Shown in pieces: positions 1 through 8,010 of a stretch of DNA of 64,000 bases. The stretch is from Allomuricauda sp. GTDB taxonomy: Bacteria > Bacteroidota > Bacteroidia > Flavobacteriales > Flavobacteriaceae. Each line of letters begins with the position of its first letter. Position 1 is the first letter of the stretch. The translations under genes and the position numbers were made by a program. A model generated the notes under the pieces. It was not told the origin of the DNA and did not search any database. It saw only the letters and a list, made by a program, of their open reading frames with translations. The stretch covers positions 1 to 64,000 of the forward strand of contig JASBTQ010000024.1 in NCBI GenBank assembly GCA_030148335.1, read 5' to 3'.

Positions 1-183
1 TGGACATAAAAGGGGAATCAATGAGGAAAAAAATTAAAAATAAACGTTAACTTCAGCACCAAAATGAGTCGATCTCGTGCACTTGATTTGCACTGCTCAC
101 TTTCATCCGCCGCAGGTGGTATACATTGACCGCCCTATCCAACCTTAGAACCAATAATTACAAAAAGTTCAGAGATTAGGGAT

Positions 184-1509
184 TTGGCTGAATTCATAAA
201 AGACGAGAAGGCCGTTAAGGCAATGGAGGATTATAGGTCTGTTTCTCAAGGGCTTCTTCTAAGTGATGTTGTTAGTAAGAATAAATTAGATGGTTCAATA
301 GAAACAATTGAACAACAGTTGAATATTACATCAAGATTTATTCAATTCTCCGAAGAAAGTCATGTTGAAAATCTAACAACTATTAAAGAAAAAATCGATT
401 CTATCTTATTAAATAAAAAAGGTGTGTCATTATCAATTAATTCACCTTATGAAAGACATAAATTTTATTCTCACAAAAATTCGCAATTTGATAAGATTGA
501 AATTGTTCGATACAAAAAGATTCGAAATGTAAAAATTGAAAACTTAAACCGGGTAAACATTTTTGCAGGAAAAAACAATGCGGGAAAGTCATCCCTTTTA
601 GAAGCAATTTATATCCTTACAAGACAGAATGATATTTTTTCTTTATTGGATTTGTTTAGAAGACGAGGAAAACTCAATTCACTTTCTGCCAAATGGCTTG
701 ATAATCAATTGAAAGGCGATATATTGATTAAAGGATCTTTTGAAAATAACAACACATCGGTAGAAATTTTATCTTATGATGAAGAAAATAACGATGATAT
801 AGATAAAAATAATTATCTGAAAACTATATCTATTGAATCAAAATTTAATGATCAAGAATTAAACACTACATATTATTTGCAGGATGGTGGCAAAAGCAAA
901 TCATTCTTTAAAAAAATACAAATAATTTGTAACTCATTTATATCCAGTCCATTTAGCCAGCAAAACAAGGATAATCTGTCTTTACTTTATGCAAAAAGTA
1001 TTGAGGACAAATCTTTTTCAAGAATCATCACTTTTATAAAAGAGAATATCGATTCAAAATTATTGGATATAAATTTTGTAGATGATATTGAGGTCCCAAG
1101 GTTTTTGGTTGACCATTCGGATTTTGAAGAATCTATTGACCTAACAAATTTTGGCGAGGGAATGCAAAGAATTTTTTACATAGCATTGAATTTTGCCGCT
1201 TCAAAAAATGGAGTTTTACTAATTGATGAACTTGATAATGCAATTCACTACAGTTTGTTGAAAAAATTCACTCATTTTATTCAAACACTTTCAGAGGAAT
1301 TTAATGTACAAGTTTTCATTACTTCCCACAGTGGAGAATGTATTAACGCTTTTGTTGAAAATGACTATCATAATGATACATTGTCTTTTTATTCTTTAAT
1401 AGATGTTTATCATAATTCTGAAACCAAACAAGAAATAAAATATTTCCATGGATTGGATTTTCAAAGATTCAGAAATGTGTTAGGTGCTGATTTAAGAAGT
1501 ATAGTATAA
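184..1509 (+). CDS. AAA ATPase of a split OLD / PARIS-like defence pair
   Basis: A 441-residue ABC/SMC-like AAA ATPase of the AAA_15/AAA_21 type. Seen: Walker A GKNNAGKSS at residues 129-137, an ABC-signature-like GEGMQR near 324-329, Walker B VLLIDELD at 344-351 and a switch histidine in TSHSG (H382). About 105 residues precede the ATPase core and hold no recognised motif. The first possible codon is TTG at 184; an in-frame ATG at 223 (residue 14) is an equally plausible start. The stop overlaps the next start by one base (TAATG), so the two genes are very probably co-translated. The partner is a stand-alone TOPRIM protein, so together they reproduce the two halves of an OLD nuclease, as in PARIS (AriA/AriB). 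The AT-rich composition differs from the core genes and suggests transfer. The exact family is inferred. Confidence 0.85.
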   Translation: MAEFIKDEKAVKAMEDYRSVSQGLLLSDVVSKNKLDGSIETIEQQLNITSRFIQFSEESHVENLTTIKEKIDSILLNKKGVSLSINSPYERHKFYSHKNSQFDKIEIVRYKKIRNVKIENLNRVNIFAGKNNAGKSSLLEAIYILTRQNDIFSLLDLFRRRGKLNSLSAKWLDNQLKGDILIKGSFENNNTSVEILSYDEENNDDIDKNNYLKTISIESKFNDQELNTTYYLQDGGKSKSFFKKIQIICNSFISSPFSQQNKDNLSLLYAKSIEDKSFSRIITFIKENIDSKLLDINFVDDIEVPRFLVDHSDFEESIDLTNFGEGMQRIFYIALNFAASKNGVLLIDELDNAIHYSLLKKFTHFIQTLSEEFNVQVFITSHSGECINAFVENDYHNDTLSFYSLIDVYHNSETKQEIKYFHGLDFQRFRNVLGADLRSIV

Positions 1510-2360
1510 TGAATGGAATATTGATTATATGCGAGGGAAAGCAGGATGCTGCCTATATATCTCTTCTGTTGGAACTAATGGATTTTTTGGAATATAGAAA
1601 AATCATTAGTGATTTTGATCAGCCATTAAAGGATTTCTTTCTCAATCAAATAAATGGATTTGAATATGACGCTAATAGATTAAGAAAAGGGCCAAATCTT
1701 CCGATTATTTATCAACAGCCAAAAAATCATCAGCAGTTTGCCTTAGTTTATTCAATTGATGGATTAAGAAATCTTGAAAGAGCAAAAAGTGTTATTGAGA
1801 AATATCGAACCGTAATTGAGTATGGTAAAATGGTTTCTGATAAGGTATTGAACTTGTCACTATGTATATTTCTGGATGCTGATGATATTGGTATTAAAGG
1901 TAGATTGGACAACTTGAAAGTGGAATTTAAGGAAACAATAAAAAATATTGAAAATGCTGTCCATAACGATGTGATTGATGAAGAATTATATAGGGGTTTT
2001 GGGTGTTACATTTTTTCGAAGGATGATGAAAAGGGAAACTTAGAAGATATAATATTAGAGGCTCTTTCAATGAACCAAGATTTTAATGGAAAAATTAAAA
2101 GCGGTCAAGAGTTTTTAGAATCTTTTCCTTTTGAAAGGAAGGTTATAAGAGGAAAAGAATTAGTTTTGGATGAAAAGAAAACAGCATCGGACAAAAAGAA
2201 ATCAATAATTTCTGTTTCTAGTCAATTCAATTTTTCTGGTTTAGACAATAGTGATTTGATAAGGAAGAATAAAACATTAAAGGGAATGCTTAAATGTCAC
2301 GAAAAGAGCCAAGAAATCATGGCATTGTTTAGTAAGTTATTAAAACTTGCAAGAACTTAG
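1509..2360 (+). CDS. TOPRIM-domain nuclease-like partner of the ATPase
   Basis: A 283-residue protein starting with a TOPRIM-like strand and the acidic motif CEGKQD (E9, D13). The DxD-type motif FLDADD follows at 123-126. These are the metal-binding positions of TOPRIM nucleases, also found in DUF4435/DUF3226 proteins. The C-terminal half is lysine-rich and has no motif I recognise. It is translationally coupled to the ATPase gene upstream. In PARIS the ATPase holds the TOPRIM effector until a phage trigger releases it; a similar role here is inference from architecture. DUF4435 (AriB), DUF3226 and RloB-like families are all possible and cannot be separated by eye. Confidence 0.7.
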   Translation: MNGILIICEGKQDAAYISLLLELMDFLEYRKIISDFDQPLKDFFLNQINGFEYDANRLRKGPNLPIIYQQPKNHQQFALVYSIDGLRNLERAKSVIEKYRTVIEYGKMVSDKVLNLSLCIFLDADDIGIKGRLDNLKVEFKETIKNIENAVHNDVIDEELYRGFGCYIFSKDDEKGNLEDIILEALSMNQDFNGKIKSGQEFLESFPFERKVIRGKELVLDEKKTASDKKKSIISVSSQFNFSGLDNSDLIRKNKTLKGMLKCHEKSQEIMALFSKLLKLART

Positions 2361-2371
2361 CTTGAAAAAAG

Positions 2372-2992
2372 TTAAATCCCCCCAATCACCTTTAAACTCA
2401 ACCCCGTTACTTTTTTGATAACCTCATCCGTTATCCCTTCACCTTTCATCCTTTTAGCTACTTTTAGTAGCTCCTCTTTTTTAACCCGCTTCCGTTCCGT
2501 TTCCAATTTAAAGGCTTCCAACTCCTGCTTTTCGGGGCCCATGATCTCAAACAGGCCACTTTTGCGCAGTTCGTCCATCACGCCTTGGTCCTCAAAACTG
2601 GTGTAGTCGGTCTCGGTGATCACCAAATGGTCCAGCACTTCAATCTGTAGCAGTTTGCCCGCCTTTAGCATATGGTCGGTAAAGAGGATATCGGCATCCG
2701 TCACCTTGAGGTTGCCGCTGGGGTGGTTGTGCACCAAGATCAGTTGGGAGGCCAGTTTGTAGATGGCCATGCGGAACACGTCGGGCGGGTCGGCGTTCAC
2801 CCGGTTGTGCGCACCTAGGCCAATGAGTTCCACAAACAGCACCTTGTTGGCATGGTTGAGGCCCACCACCCAAAAATGCTCTTGGTTGCGGCGTATCTTG
2901 TTCTCCCGCAGCAACACCTGTTGCATGATCGCATAAATGTCCGTGGAGTTGAGCACTTTGATCCGTTGTTCTTTGGTAAGCCGTACGTTCAT
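2372..2992 (-). CDS. radC: RadC-family JAB/MPN-domain protein
   Basis: A 206-residue RadC-like protein, with the start placed at the ATG at 2992. The longer reading frame to 3118 would run through the terminator of the neighbouring gene, so it is rejected. The JAMM metalloprotease-like signature is visible as VELIGLG (glutamate), then LVHNHPSGNLKVTDAD with the HxH-serine-aspartate ligands. The usual N-terminal HhH region of long RadC proteins is missing, as in the short forms found in mobile islands. The last 45 residues form a charged helix ending in ...MKGEGITDEVIKKVTGLS, which resembles the tail of PD-(D/E)XK transposase-like (Rpn) proteins. It is convergent with, and 11 bases from, the TOPRIM gene. 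RadC's biochemical role remains unsettled. Confidence 0.85.
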   Translation of the reverse strand: MNVRLTKEQRIKVLNSTDIYAIMQQVLLRENKIRRNQEHFWVVGLNHANKVLFVELIGLGAHNRVNADPPDVFRMAIYKLASQLILVHNHPSGNLKVTDADILFTDHMLKAGKLLQIEVLDHLVITETDYTSFEDQGVMDELRKSGLFEIMGPEKQELEAFKLETERKRVKKEELLKVAKRMKGEGITDEVIKKVTGLSLKVIGGI

Positions 2993-3069
2993 GGGTAGGT
3001 GTTTGTAATTTTTGGGTCTGGGAAAGGTAATCCAAGCTTTTGAGAAAAACAACAATTGACTTGGGGTAT

Positions 3070-3106
3070 AAAAAACCGCCCCCCACAAATCGCAGGGGAC
3101 GGTTTT
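3070..3106 (-). terminator. Intrinsic terminator of the M28 peptidase gene
   Basis: On the minus strand an AAACCGtCCCC / GGGGcGGTTT stem is followed by a run of six T. It lies 18 bases past the peptidase stop codon. Confidence 0.8.
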
Positions 3107-3123
3107 AGGCGGTGACAATACTG

Positions 3124-5322
3124 TTATTTCGTGATGCTGTTCAATTTCTGCACCTGCGCATCAAAATTCTTGAGGGTAGCGGCCAGCACCCCGATCTGTT
3201 CCTGTGCTTCTTTCCAATCTTTCTGCTCGATGGCCTCGCGCACGCCTGGAAGTGTCTTTACCCCATAGCCCGTGTAAAATCCGGGGGCATAGATCTGGTG
3301 CTTGAACCAGTCCCTTCGGGGGAGTCCCTTATCTTGTAGCAACACCTGTTCCATGCCCATCAATTCTTGGTTGAGCTGCGCCTTTTTGGCACTGGACAAG
3401 GCCGTGAGGTCCATTTTGGAAAAGGTGTCTATGCTTTTCTTGAGGTCGGCCAATACGTTTTGCAAAGGGGAAAAGTCCAGATAGGGGACCTCTGCCTTTG
3501 CTTCGGCGGCCTTAATGGGTTTTTTGGGGTCCATGACGAGTCCATACACATCCTTTTGTACCCATTTGTTGTGTTTCTCCACTTCGGAGCGCATATTCTC
3601 CAAGGTCTTCATCACCTCACCCAGGTAACTATCTACGGTAGTGTGCCACTGGGTCAGTTCAAACGGCAATACCTCGGCATTGGCCAAGCGCAGGGTAATG
3701 CGGCCTGCCGTATTGGCAAGTGCCACGCCATACTCAAACCCGGGGTCCTTAAAACGGGTGTAGTGGGTGTAGGTATCGTAAATGGTGTGGTATTCCCCGC
3801 CGGAGCCTTCGCCGCCGAAACCGAGGTTCAACGAGGCAATGCCCGAATGCTGAATGAAGGGGGTATAATCCGATCCCGAGCCGAGTGCGGACAGCGTAAA
3901 GGAGTTGTCCCCACCGCGCACTGCATTGGCGGCCTTGCGGCGCTCCGCTACGGATACCCCTTTTTGCGGGTCGGTCACACTATGGGCCACCTGCGACACC
4001 ATCGCCTGGAGCGAATGCGAACCTCCGGCACCCAGATACCCACGGCTGTTGCCATCGGTGTTGATATAGGCCACGGCCTTTTGCTGCAGTTCGTCCCTGT
4101 GGTCTTCCACCCATTCCGTGGAACCGATGAGTCCGGGTTCCTCCGCATCCCAGCCACAATAGACCAAGGTGCGTTTGGGCCTTTTGCCCTCCTTCGCCAG
4201 TTGACCAATAACTCGGGCCTCTTCCATGAGGGCCACCATGCCACTGACGGGATCGCTGGCACCATGTACCCAAGCATCGTGGTGGTTGCCCCGTACGATC
4301 CACTGATCGGGGAACTCCGACCCTTTTAGGGTCGCGATGAGGTTGTGGGCGGGTTTCAATTGCCAGTCAAACTCCAGTTTCAAATGCACTTTGGCCGGAC
4401 CCGGGCCAATATGGTAGGTGAGGGGCAGGGCACCTCTCCAGTCATCGGGGGCCACGGGGCCTTTCAGGGCTTCCAACAGAGGCTGGGCATCTTCATACGA
4501 AATGGGCAATACGGGAATCTTGGTAATGGTCGGGGCTTCCTCACGCTTTAAACGTTTGGCATCTTTGGTGGCGGCATAGCCGGGGGTGAGCACATCGCCG
4601 GGATAAAGGGGCATGTCCATCACGGAACCACGCTGCACACCAGTTTTATTTTTATAGGGCCCTTCGGGATATACATCACCTTGAAAATACCCATCATCCT
4701 TGGGGTCGGAATAGATGATGCAGCCAATGGCACCCTTTTCGGCGGCCAGTTTTGGTTTGATGCCCCGCCATGAACCATAATATTTGGCAATGACAATCTT
4801 GCCCTTCACATCGATGCCCAATTTTTCCAGTTCCTCATAGTCGCTGGGCACACCGTAGTTCACAAACACGAGTTCGGCCTCCACATCACCATCGATTGAG
4901 AAGGCATTGTAGCTGGGCAACAGTTTGTCACCCTGTGCGGTGTATGGGTCGCCCTCCACGGGAACAGCCTTTAATGATGCTGTATATTTTGTGGGAGCGG
5001 TCAACTCCAGCACACGCACCTTGGGGTAGGGGAAAAGCACGTGGTAGGTGTCAATCCGGGTGTCATAGCCCCAGGATTTGAACTGTTTTTCCATCCATTT
5101 GACATTTTCCTCGCCAAACTTGGTGCCCACCCAATGGGGTTCGGCCGCCATGCGTTTCATCCAATCATCGAGATTGGTCGCAGAAAGTTGTTTTTCAAAT
5201 TCAGCTTCGAGTCGGAGTTCTTTTTCCGAAGCGGTTTTACTGAACCCAATGATATTTTCTTGGGCCGATACGCTCAAAATGCTGAGCAACAGGAGTAAGG
5301 GTAGTAGAGGTCTTTTTCTCAT
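3124..5322 (-). CDS. Secreted M28 metallopeptidase, glutamate carboxypeptidase II-like
   Basis: A 732-residue exported zinc aminopeptidase/carboxypeptidase. It starts with a signal peptide (MRKRPLLPLLLLLSILSVSAQ, probable cleavage after SAQ). A PA domain spans roughly residues 115-310. The M28 catalytic domain has ligands in NHHDAW (~346), ASDPVSG (~358), AEEPGLIGS (~394), NTDGNS (~421) and EYHTIYDTY (~510). A transferrin-receptor-type dimerisation domain closes the protein from about residue 575. This order and length match the glutamate carboxypeptidase II / PSMA family, which removes C-terminal glutamate or other residues from peptides in the periplasm or outside the cell. Monocistronic, with its own terminator. 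The precise substrate is unknown. Confidence 0.93.
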   Translation of the reverse strand: MRKRPLLPLLLLLSILSVSAQENIIGFSKTASEKELRLEAEFEKQLSATNLDDWMKRMAAEPHWVGTKFGEENVKWMEKQFKSWGYDTRIDTYHVLFPYPKVRVLELTAPTKYTASLKAVPVEGDPYTAQGDKLLPSYNAFSIDGDVEAELVFVNYGVPSDYEELEKLGIDVKGKIVIAKYYGSWRGIKPKLAAEKGAIGCIIYSDPKDDGYFQGDVYPEGPYKNKTGVQRGSVMDMPLYPGDVLTPGYAATKDAKRLKREEAPTITKIPVLPISYEDAQPLLEALKGPVAPDDWRGALPLTYHIGPGPAKVHLKLEFDWQLKPAHNLIATLKGSEFPDQWIVRGNHHDAWVHGASDPVSGMVALMEEARVIGQLAKEGKRPKRTLVYCGWDAEEPGLIGSTEWVEDHRDELQQKAVAYINTDGNSRGYLGAGGSHSLQAMVSQVAHSVTDPQKGVSVAERRKAANAVRGGDNSFTLSALGSGSDYTPFIQHSGIASLNLGFGGEGSGGEYHTIYDTYTHYTRFKDPGFEYGVALANTAGRITLRLANAEVLPFELTQWHTTVDSYLGEVMKTLENMRSEVEKHNKWVQKDVYGLVMDPKKPIKAAEAKAEVPYLDFSPLQNVLADLKKSIDTFSKMDLTALSSAKKAQLNQELMGMEQVLLQDKGLPRRDWFKHQIYAPGFYTGYGVKTLPGVREAIEQKDWKEAQEQIGVLAATLKNFDAQVQKLNSITK

Positions 5323-5529
5323 AATTTTTGAATTAGCACTTTAAATGTAAGGTATTTGTTGGATTAATTGAAGTCGGGGGTCAGGAGTCAGGAGTTTGGG
5401 GGTTGGATAAGAGAGGAGAGATAGCAGAGCATAGAGAATAGACTGTTGCTTTTCCGCCCAGTGCCGTTCCAGGTCTGTTGTTTCAGGTTCATGGCACGAC
5501 ACGTCTGCCTGCCATGGTCATTGAGCTGT

Positions 5530-5552
5530 CACCCTGAGCGCAGTCGAAGGGT
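5530..5552. repeat. Dispersed TGAGCGCAGTCGAA repeat, copy 1
   Basis: CACCCTGAGCGCAGTCGAAGGGT is an imperfect palindrome (ACCCT...AGGGT). The same 14-base core occurs at 5656-5669, 6608-6621 and, with one change, 62523-62536, always between genes. Confidence 0.75.
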
Positions 5553-5655
5553 AGGCACGAATTGCACAAATGTTCACGAATATATTTGAGCTTGATTCTT
5601 GGACTTATTGACTGCATACTGCCCACTGCTTACTTTGCATGTCGGAGTGTAACGT

Positions 5656-5669
5656 TGAGCGCAGTCGAA
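5656..5669. repeat. Dispersed TGAGCGCAGTCGAA repeat, copy 2
   Basis: Exact 14-base core match to the repeat at 5530; the flanking palindrome arms are decayed. Confidence 0.7.
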
Positions 5670-5732
5670 ACGCATGAACTTGGTAACCGAATAACCCAGT
5701 AACAAAATAACTGAAGTACTTTCAAAAATAAA

Positions 5733-5764
5733 TTTGCGCAGTCAAATAACTGCATTTATATTTG
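5733..5764 (+). promoter_or_regulatory. Bacteroidota-type promoter of the first ArsR gene
   Basis: TTTG at 5733-5736 and TATATTTG at 5757-5764 are separated by 20 bases, matching the Bacteroidota -33 TTTG / -7 TAnnTTTG consensus. The predicted transcript would start near 5770, about 14 bases before the ATG. Confidence 0.85.
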
Positions 5765-5781
5765 CAGTCAAATAACTGCAT
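5738..5781. promoter_or_regulatory. Duplicated ArsR operator overlapping the promoter
   Basis: GCAGTCAAATAACTGCAT occurs twice (5738-5755 and 5764-5781), exactly 26 bases apart. Each copy is an inverted repeat GCAGT-N6-ACTGC. One lies in the -33/-7 spacer and the other immediately after the -7 element, so a dimeric repressor on either would block transcription. The ArsR protein encoded just downstream is the obvious ligand; this is inferred. Confidence 0.8.
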
Positions 5782-5783
5782 AA

Positions 5784-6107
5784 ATGGAATTGCGTAGAGA
5801 TGTTTTTCAGGCCATTGCCGATCCCACACGAAGGGCCATCATTGCGATGGTGGCACTCAACGCCATGACACCGGGGGCCATAGCGGCAGAATTCGATTCG
5901 TCACGGCAGACCATTTCCAAGCATATCCGAATTCTTACGGAATGTGAACTGCTCAACCAAGAACAGCAGGGGAGGGAGATCTACTATCATTTCAACCCTC
6001 AAAAACTAAAGGAAATCGCAGATTTTATAGCACCGTTCAGAGATATGTGGGACGATAGGTTCAACACCCTCGAAGCCATCATGAAAAAACAACCGCCTAA
6101 AAAATAA
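5784..6107 (+). CDS. ArsR-family winged-helix repressor (cassette A)
   Basis: A 107-residue ArsR/SmtB-like regulator. The N-terminus [17 protein letters not shown] and the helix-turn-helix [18 protein letters not shown] (about 44-61) are typical of the SdpR-like branch that lacks metal-binding cysteines and usually precedes AHSA1 genes. It starts at the ATG 20 bases after the -7 element and probably represses itself through the 18-base operators around its promoter. The AHSA1 gene follows two bases after the stop. A close paralogue lies at 38266-38586. The inducing signal is not visible. Confidence 0.93.
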   Translation: MELRRDVFQAIADPTRRAIIAMVALNAMTPGAIAAEFDSSRQTISKHIRILTECELLNQEQQGREIYYHFNPQKLKEIADFIAPFRDMWDDRFNTLEAIMKKQPPKK

Positions 6108-6109
6108 CA

Positions 6110-6574
6110 ATGGAACGAAAGACGAAGGTCCACGCTGAGGACGGAAAACAGGAAATCTGGATCACCCGGGAATTTGAGCTGCCGCTGGAATCCCTTTTCA
6201 GGGCCTACGAAGACCCGGAAATTGTGGCGCAATGGATGGGCACCCAAGTCCTGAAACTCGAAAACCGCAGACATGGCAGCTATCAGTTCGAGACCACCGA
6301 CCCCATGGGCAACAAGCACCGGTTCAACGGGACCATCCACGAATTTGTGCCCAACCAAAAGATCATCCGCACCTTTGAGATGGAAAACGGACAGTTTCCC
6401 GTGCAATTGGAGTTTTTGGAATTTGAGGCCCTGACCGAGACCACGAGCAAGCTCACCATCCACATGGTCCAAAAATCGGTGGAGGACCGTGACCGTATGC
6501 TCAAATTGCCCTTTACGCAGGGCATCAACATGGCACATGACCACTTGCAGGAGATAATGCACAGTATAAGATGA
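6110..6574 (+). CDS. SRPBCC / AHSA1 domain protein (cassette A)
   Basis: A 154-residue START-like (Activator of Hsp90 ATPase homologue 1) protein. The family pattern is seen at the N-terminus, ITREFELPLESLFRAYEDPEIVAQWMG. It ends with the usual C-terminal helix (FTQGINMAHDHLQEIM). These proteins form a hydrophobic cavity for small ligands. In Bacteroidota they are often co-transcribed with ArsR regulators as part of an uncharacterised response. It lies two bases downstream of the ArsR stop. Substrate unknown. Confidence 0.88.
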   Translation: MERKTKVHAEDGKQEIWITREFELPLESLFRAYEDPEIVAQWMGTQVLKLENRRHGSYQFETTDPMGNKHRFNGTIHEFVPNQKIIRTFEMENGQFPVQLEFLEFEALTETTSKLTIHMVQKSVEDRDRMLKLPFTQGINMAHDHLQEIMHSIR

Positions 6575-6607
6575 CATACTAATGCCACAATGTTTTTCCT
6601 GTCACAT

Positions 6608-6621
6608 TGAGCGCAGTCGAA
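6608..6621. repeat. Dispersed TGAGCGCAGTCGAA repeat, copy 3
   Basis: Exact copy of the 14-base core seen at 5530 and 5656, in the short gap between the AHSA1 and DoxX-like genes. Confidence 0.7.
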
Positions 6622-6665
6622 ATGAAGGGAAAAGGGATTACAATCACATAAATCAATACAATATC

Positions 6666-7052
6666 ATGACAAAACGAAATAAGATCATCTATTGGGTGGC
6701 CACGGTTTGGTTGGCCTTGGGAATGGCTTCCACGGGCATTGTGCAACTGATGGGCATGGAAGAGGAAGTGGCCATGATGGACCATTTGGGCTATCCCATC
6801 TACTTTCTAACCATTATCGGAATCTGGAAACTTTTGGGCGTAGTGGCCCTATTGATCCCGAGGTTCCCTTTGCTAAAAGAATGGGCCTATGCGGGGTTTG
6901 CCTTCACCATGATAGGGGCGATAGCGTCCCATCTTGCCGTCGGTGACGCCGCTGTAGATCTTTTTGGACCCACCCTGTTATTGGCATTGTCCATAATTTC
7001 TTGGTATTTTAGACCTGCAAGCCGAAAGACGACCACCATACAAAACGCATGA
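6666..7052 (+). CDS. DoxX-like membrane protein
   Basis: A 128-residue inner-membrane protein with about four hydrophobic segments (roughly residues 7-26, 43-64, 71-90 and 98-116). The DoxX-like signature GYPIYFLTIIGIWKLLGVVAL is visible. The ATG at 6666 is preferred over an upstream in-frame start at 6582, because that extension would be encoded by the dispersed repeat. The stop overlaps the next start by four bases (ATGA), so it is coupled to the YdeI-like gene. Its role within the ArsR cassette is unknown. Confidence 0.85.
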   Translation: MTKRNKIIYWVATVWLALGMASTGIVQLMGMEEEVAMMDHLGYPIYFLTIIGIWKLLGVVALLIPRFPLLKEWAYAGFAFTMIGAIASHLAVGDAAVDLFGPTLLLALSIISWYFRPASRKTTTIQNA

Positions 7053-7636
7053 ACATGAACCCAAAAGTCGATTTTTTCTTTGAAAAACCTTCCCAATGGC
7101 AGGATGCCTATCGACAGTTGCGTAAAATTGTGCTGGACACGGGCCTTACCGAGGAACTGAAATGGGGCGTGCCCTGCTATACCTTTCAGGGCAGCAACAT
7201 TGTGCTCATCCATGGTTTTAAGGAATATTGTGCGCTCTTGTTCCACAAAGGAGTTCTGCTGAAGGATACCAAAGATATCCTCATCCAGCAAACCAAGAAC
7301 GTGCAGTCTGCCCGGCAGATCAGGTTCACCGATGTGAAGGAAATCGTGGACAGCAAAAAAGTGCTTACAACCTATATACACGAGGCCATTGAAGTGGAAA
7401 AAGCAGGTCTGGAAGTGAAAATGAAGAAAACCTCTGAATTTGACATGCCGGAAGAGCTTCAGGCAAAACTGGATAGTGATGAAGAATTCAAAACTGCCTT
7501 TGAAGCCTTGACACCGGGGCGCCAACGGGGGTATATGCTCTATATTTCGCAGGCCAAGCAATCCAAGACCCGACAATCACGAATTGAAAAGAGCATCCCC
7601 AATATCTTTGAGGGAAAGGGATATAACGAAATGTAA
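7049..7636 (+). CDS. YdeI/OmpD-associated family protein, DUF1801 type (cassette A, first copy)
   Basis: A 195-residue protein of the COG4430 type. Residues 1-120 form a DUF1801 domain with the family motif ELKWGVPCYTFQG. The C-terminal tail GRQRGYMLYISQAKQSKTRQSRIEK is the YdeI signature. Related proteins at 8007-8630 and 37494-38120 share both motifs. Members of this family are reported around stress and antimicrobial-peptide resistance, but no biochemical activity is established. It is coupled to the DoxX-like gene by an ATGA overlap. Confidence 0.88.
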   Translation: MNMNPKVDFFFEKPSQWQDAYRQLRKIVLDTGLTEELKWGVPCYTFQGSNIVLIHGFKEYCALLFHKGVLLKDTKDILIQQTKNVQSARQIRFTDVKEIVDSKKVLTTYIHEAIEVEKAGLEVKMKKTSEFDMPEELQAKLDSDEEFKTAFEALTPGRQRGYMLYISQAKQSKTRQSRIEKSIPNIFEGKGYNEM

Positions 7637-7656
7637 ACCATTGAACCACAACAACT

Positions 7657-8010
7657 ATGCGAAGAATTGTCCCCAATATCTATTCCGATAATCTGGAAGC
7701 GAGCAAATCGTTCTATATCGATTTTTTGGGAATGGATTTGGTCATGGACCTGGGGTGGATCGTAACGTTCGCCTCAAAGGAAAATCCCATGGCCCAAATC
7801 AACATTTTTAAAAACGAAGAGGGCAAAGAGCTGGATAACGCATCCATTTTCCTTTCCATAGAACTGCCCGATGTGGACAAGATGTACGAGCGGGCAAAAG
7901 AATTTGGTCATGAGGTAGTTTGTGACATCCGAAATGAAAATTGGGGCGTGCGGCGGTTTTTTGTGAAAGACCCGAACGGTGCCACCATCAATCTATTGAC
8001 GCATTTATGA
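7657..8010 (+). CDS. VOC / glyoxalase-fold protein (cassette A)
   Basis: A 117-residue single vicinal-oxygen-chelate domain. The family's opening (VPNIYSDNLEASKSFYIDFLGMDLV) and closing strands (WGVRRFFVKDPNGATINLLTHL) are both clear. VOC proteins include glyoxalases, dioxygenases and antibiotic-binding proteins; the ligand here cannot be read from sequence. The stop overlaps the next start by four bases (ATGA), so it belongs to the same transcription unit as the YdeI-like genes on both sides. Confidence 0.88.
   Translation: MRRIVPNIYSDNLEASKSFYIDFLGMDLVMDLGWIVTFASKENPMAQINIFKNEEGKELDNASIFLSIELPDVDKMYERAKEFGHEVVCDIRNENWGVRRFFVKDPNGATINLLTHL

Larger units (their letters stand above)
5323..5732. 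other. Intergenic stretch with dispersed repeats, no gene seen
   Basis: About 410 bases between the M28 peptidase start and the ArsR promoter. It contains G-rich low-complexity sequence (5370-5410), two copies of the TGAGCGCAGTCGAA repeat (5530-5552 and 5656-5669) and one GGTAACC/AATAACCC repeat (5682-5703). No open frame with a coding look was found. Confidence 0.7.

Noticed and set aside
1-183. Possible gene end at the window edge (frame ending at 49) and a start of the ATPase further upstream
   Set aside because: Only about 15 codons are visible before the stop, too little to identify, and the sequence 61-183 shows no coding pattern or clear attachment site.
2640-3118. Longer RadC start and an alternative minus-strand frame at 2640-3086
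   Set aside because: The extension overlaps the M28 terminator and is not RadC-like; the other frame is a shadow of RadC.
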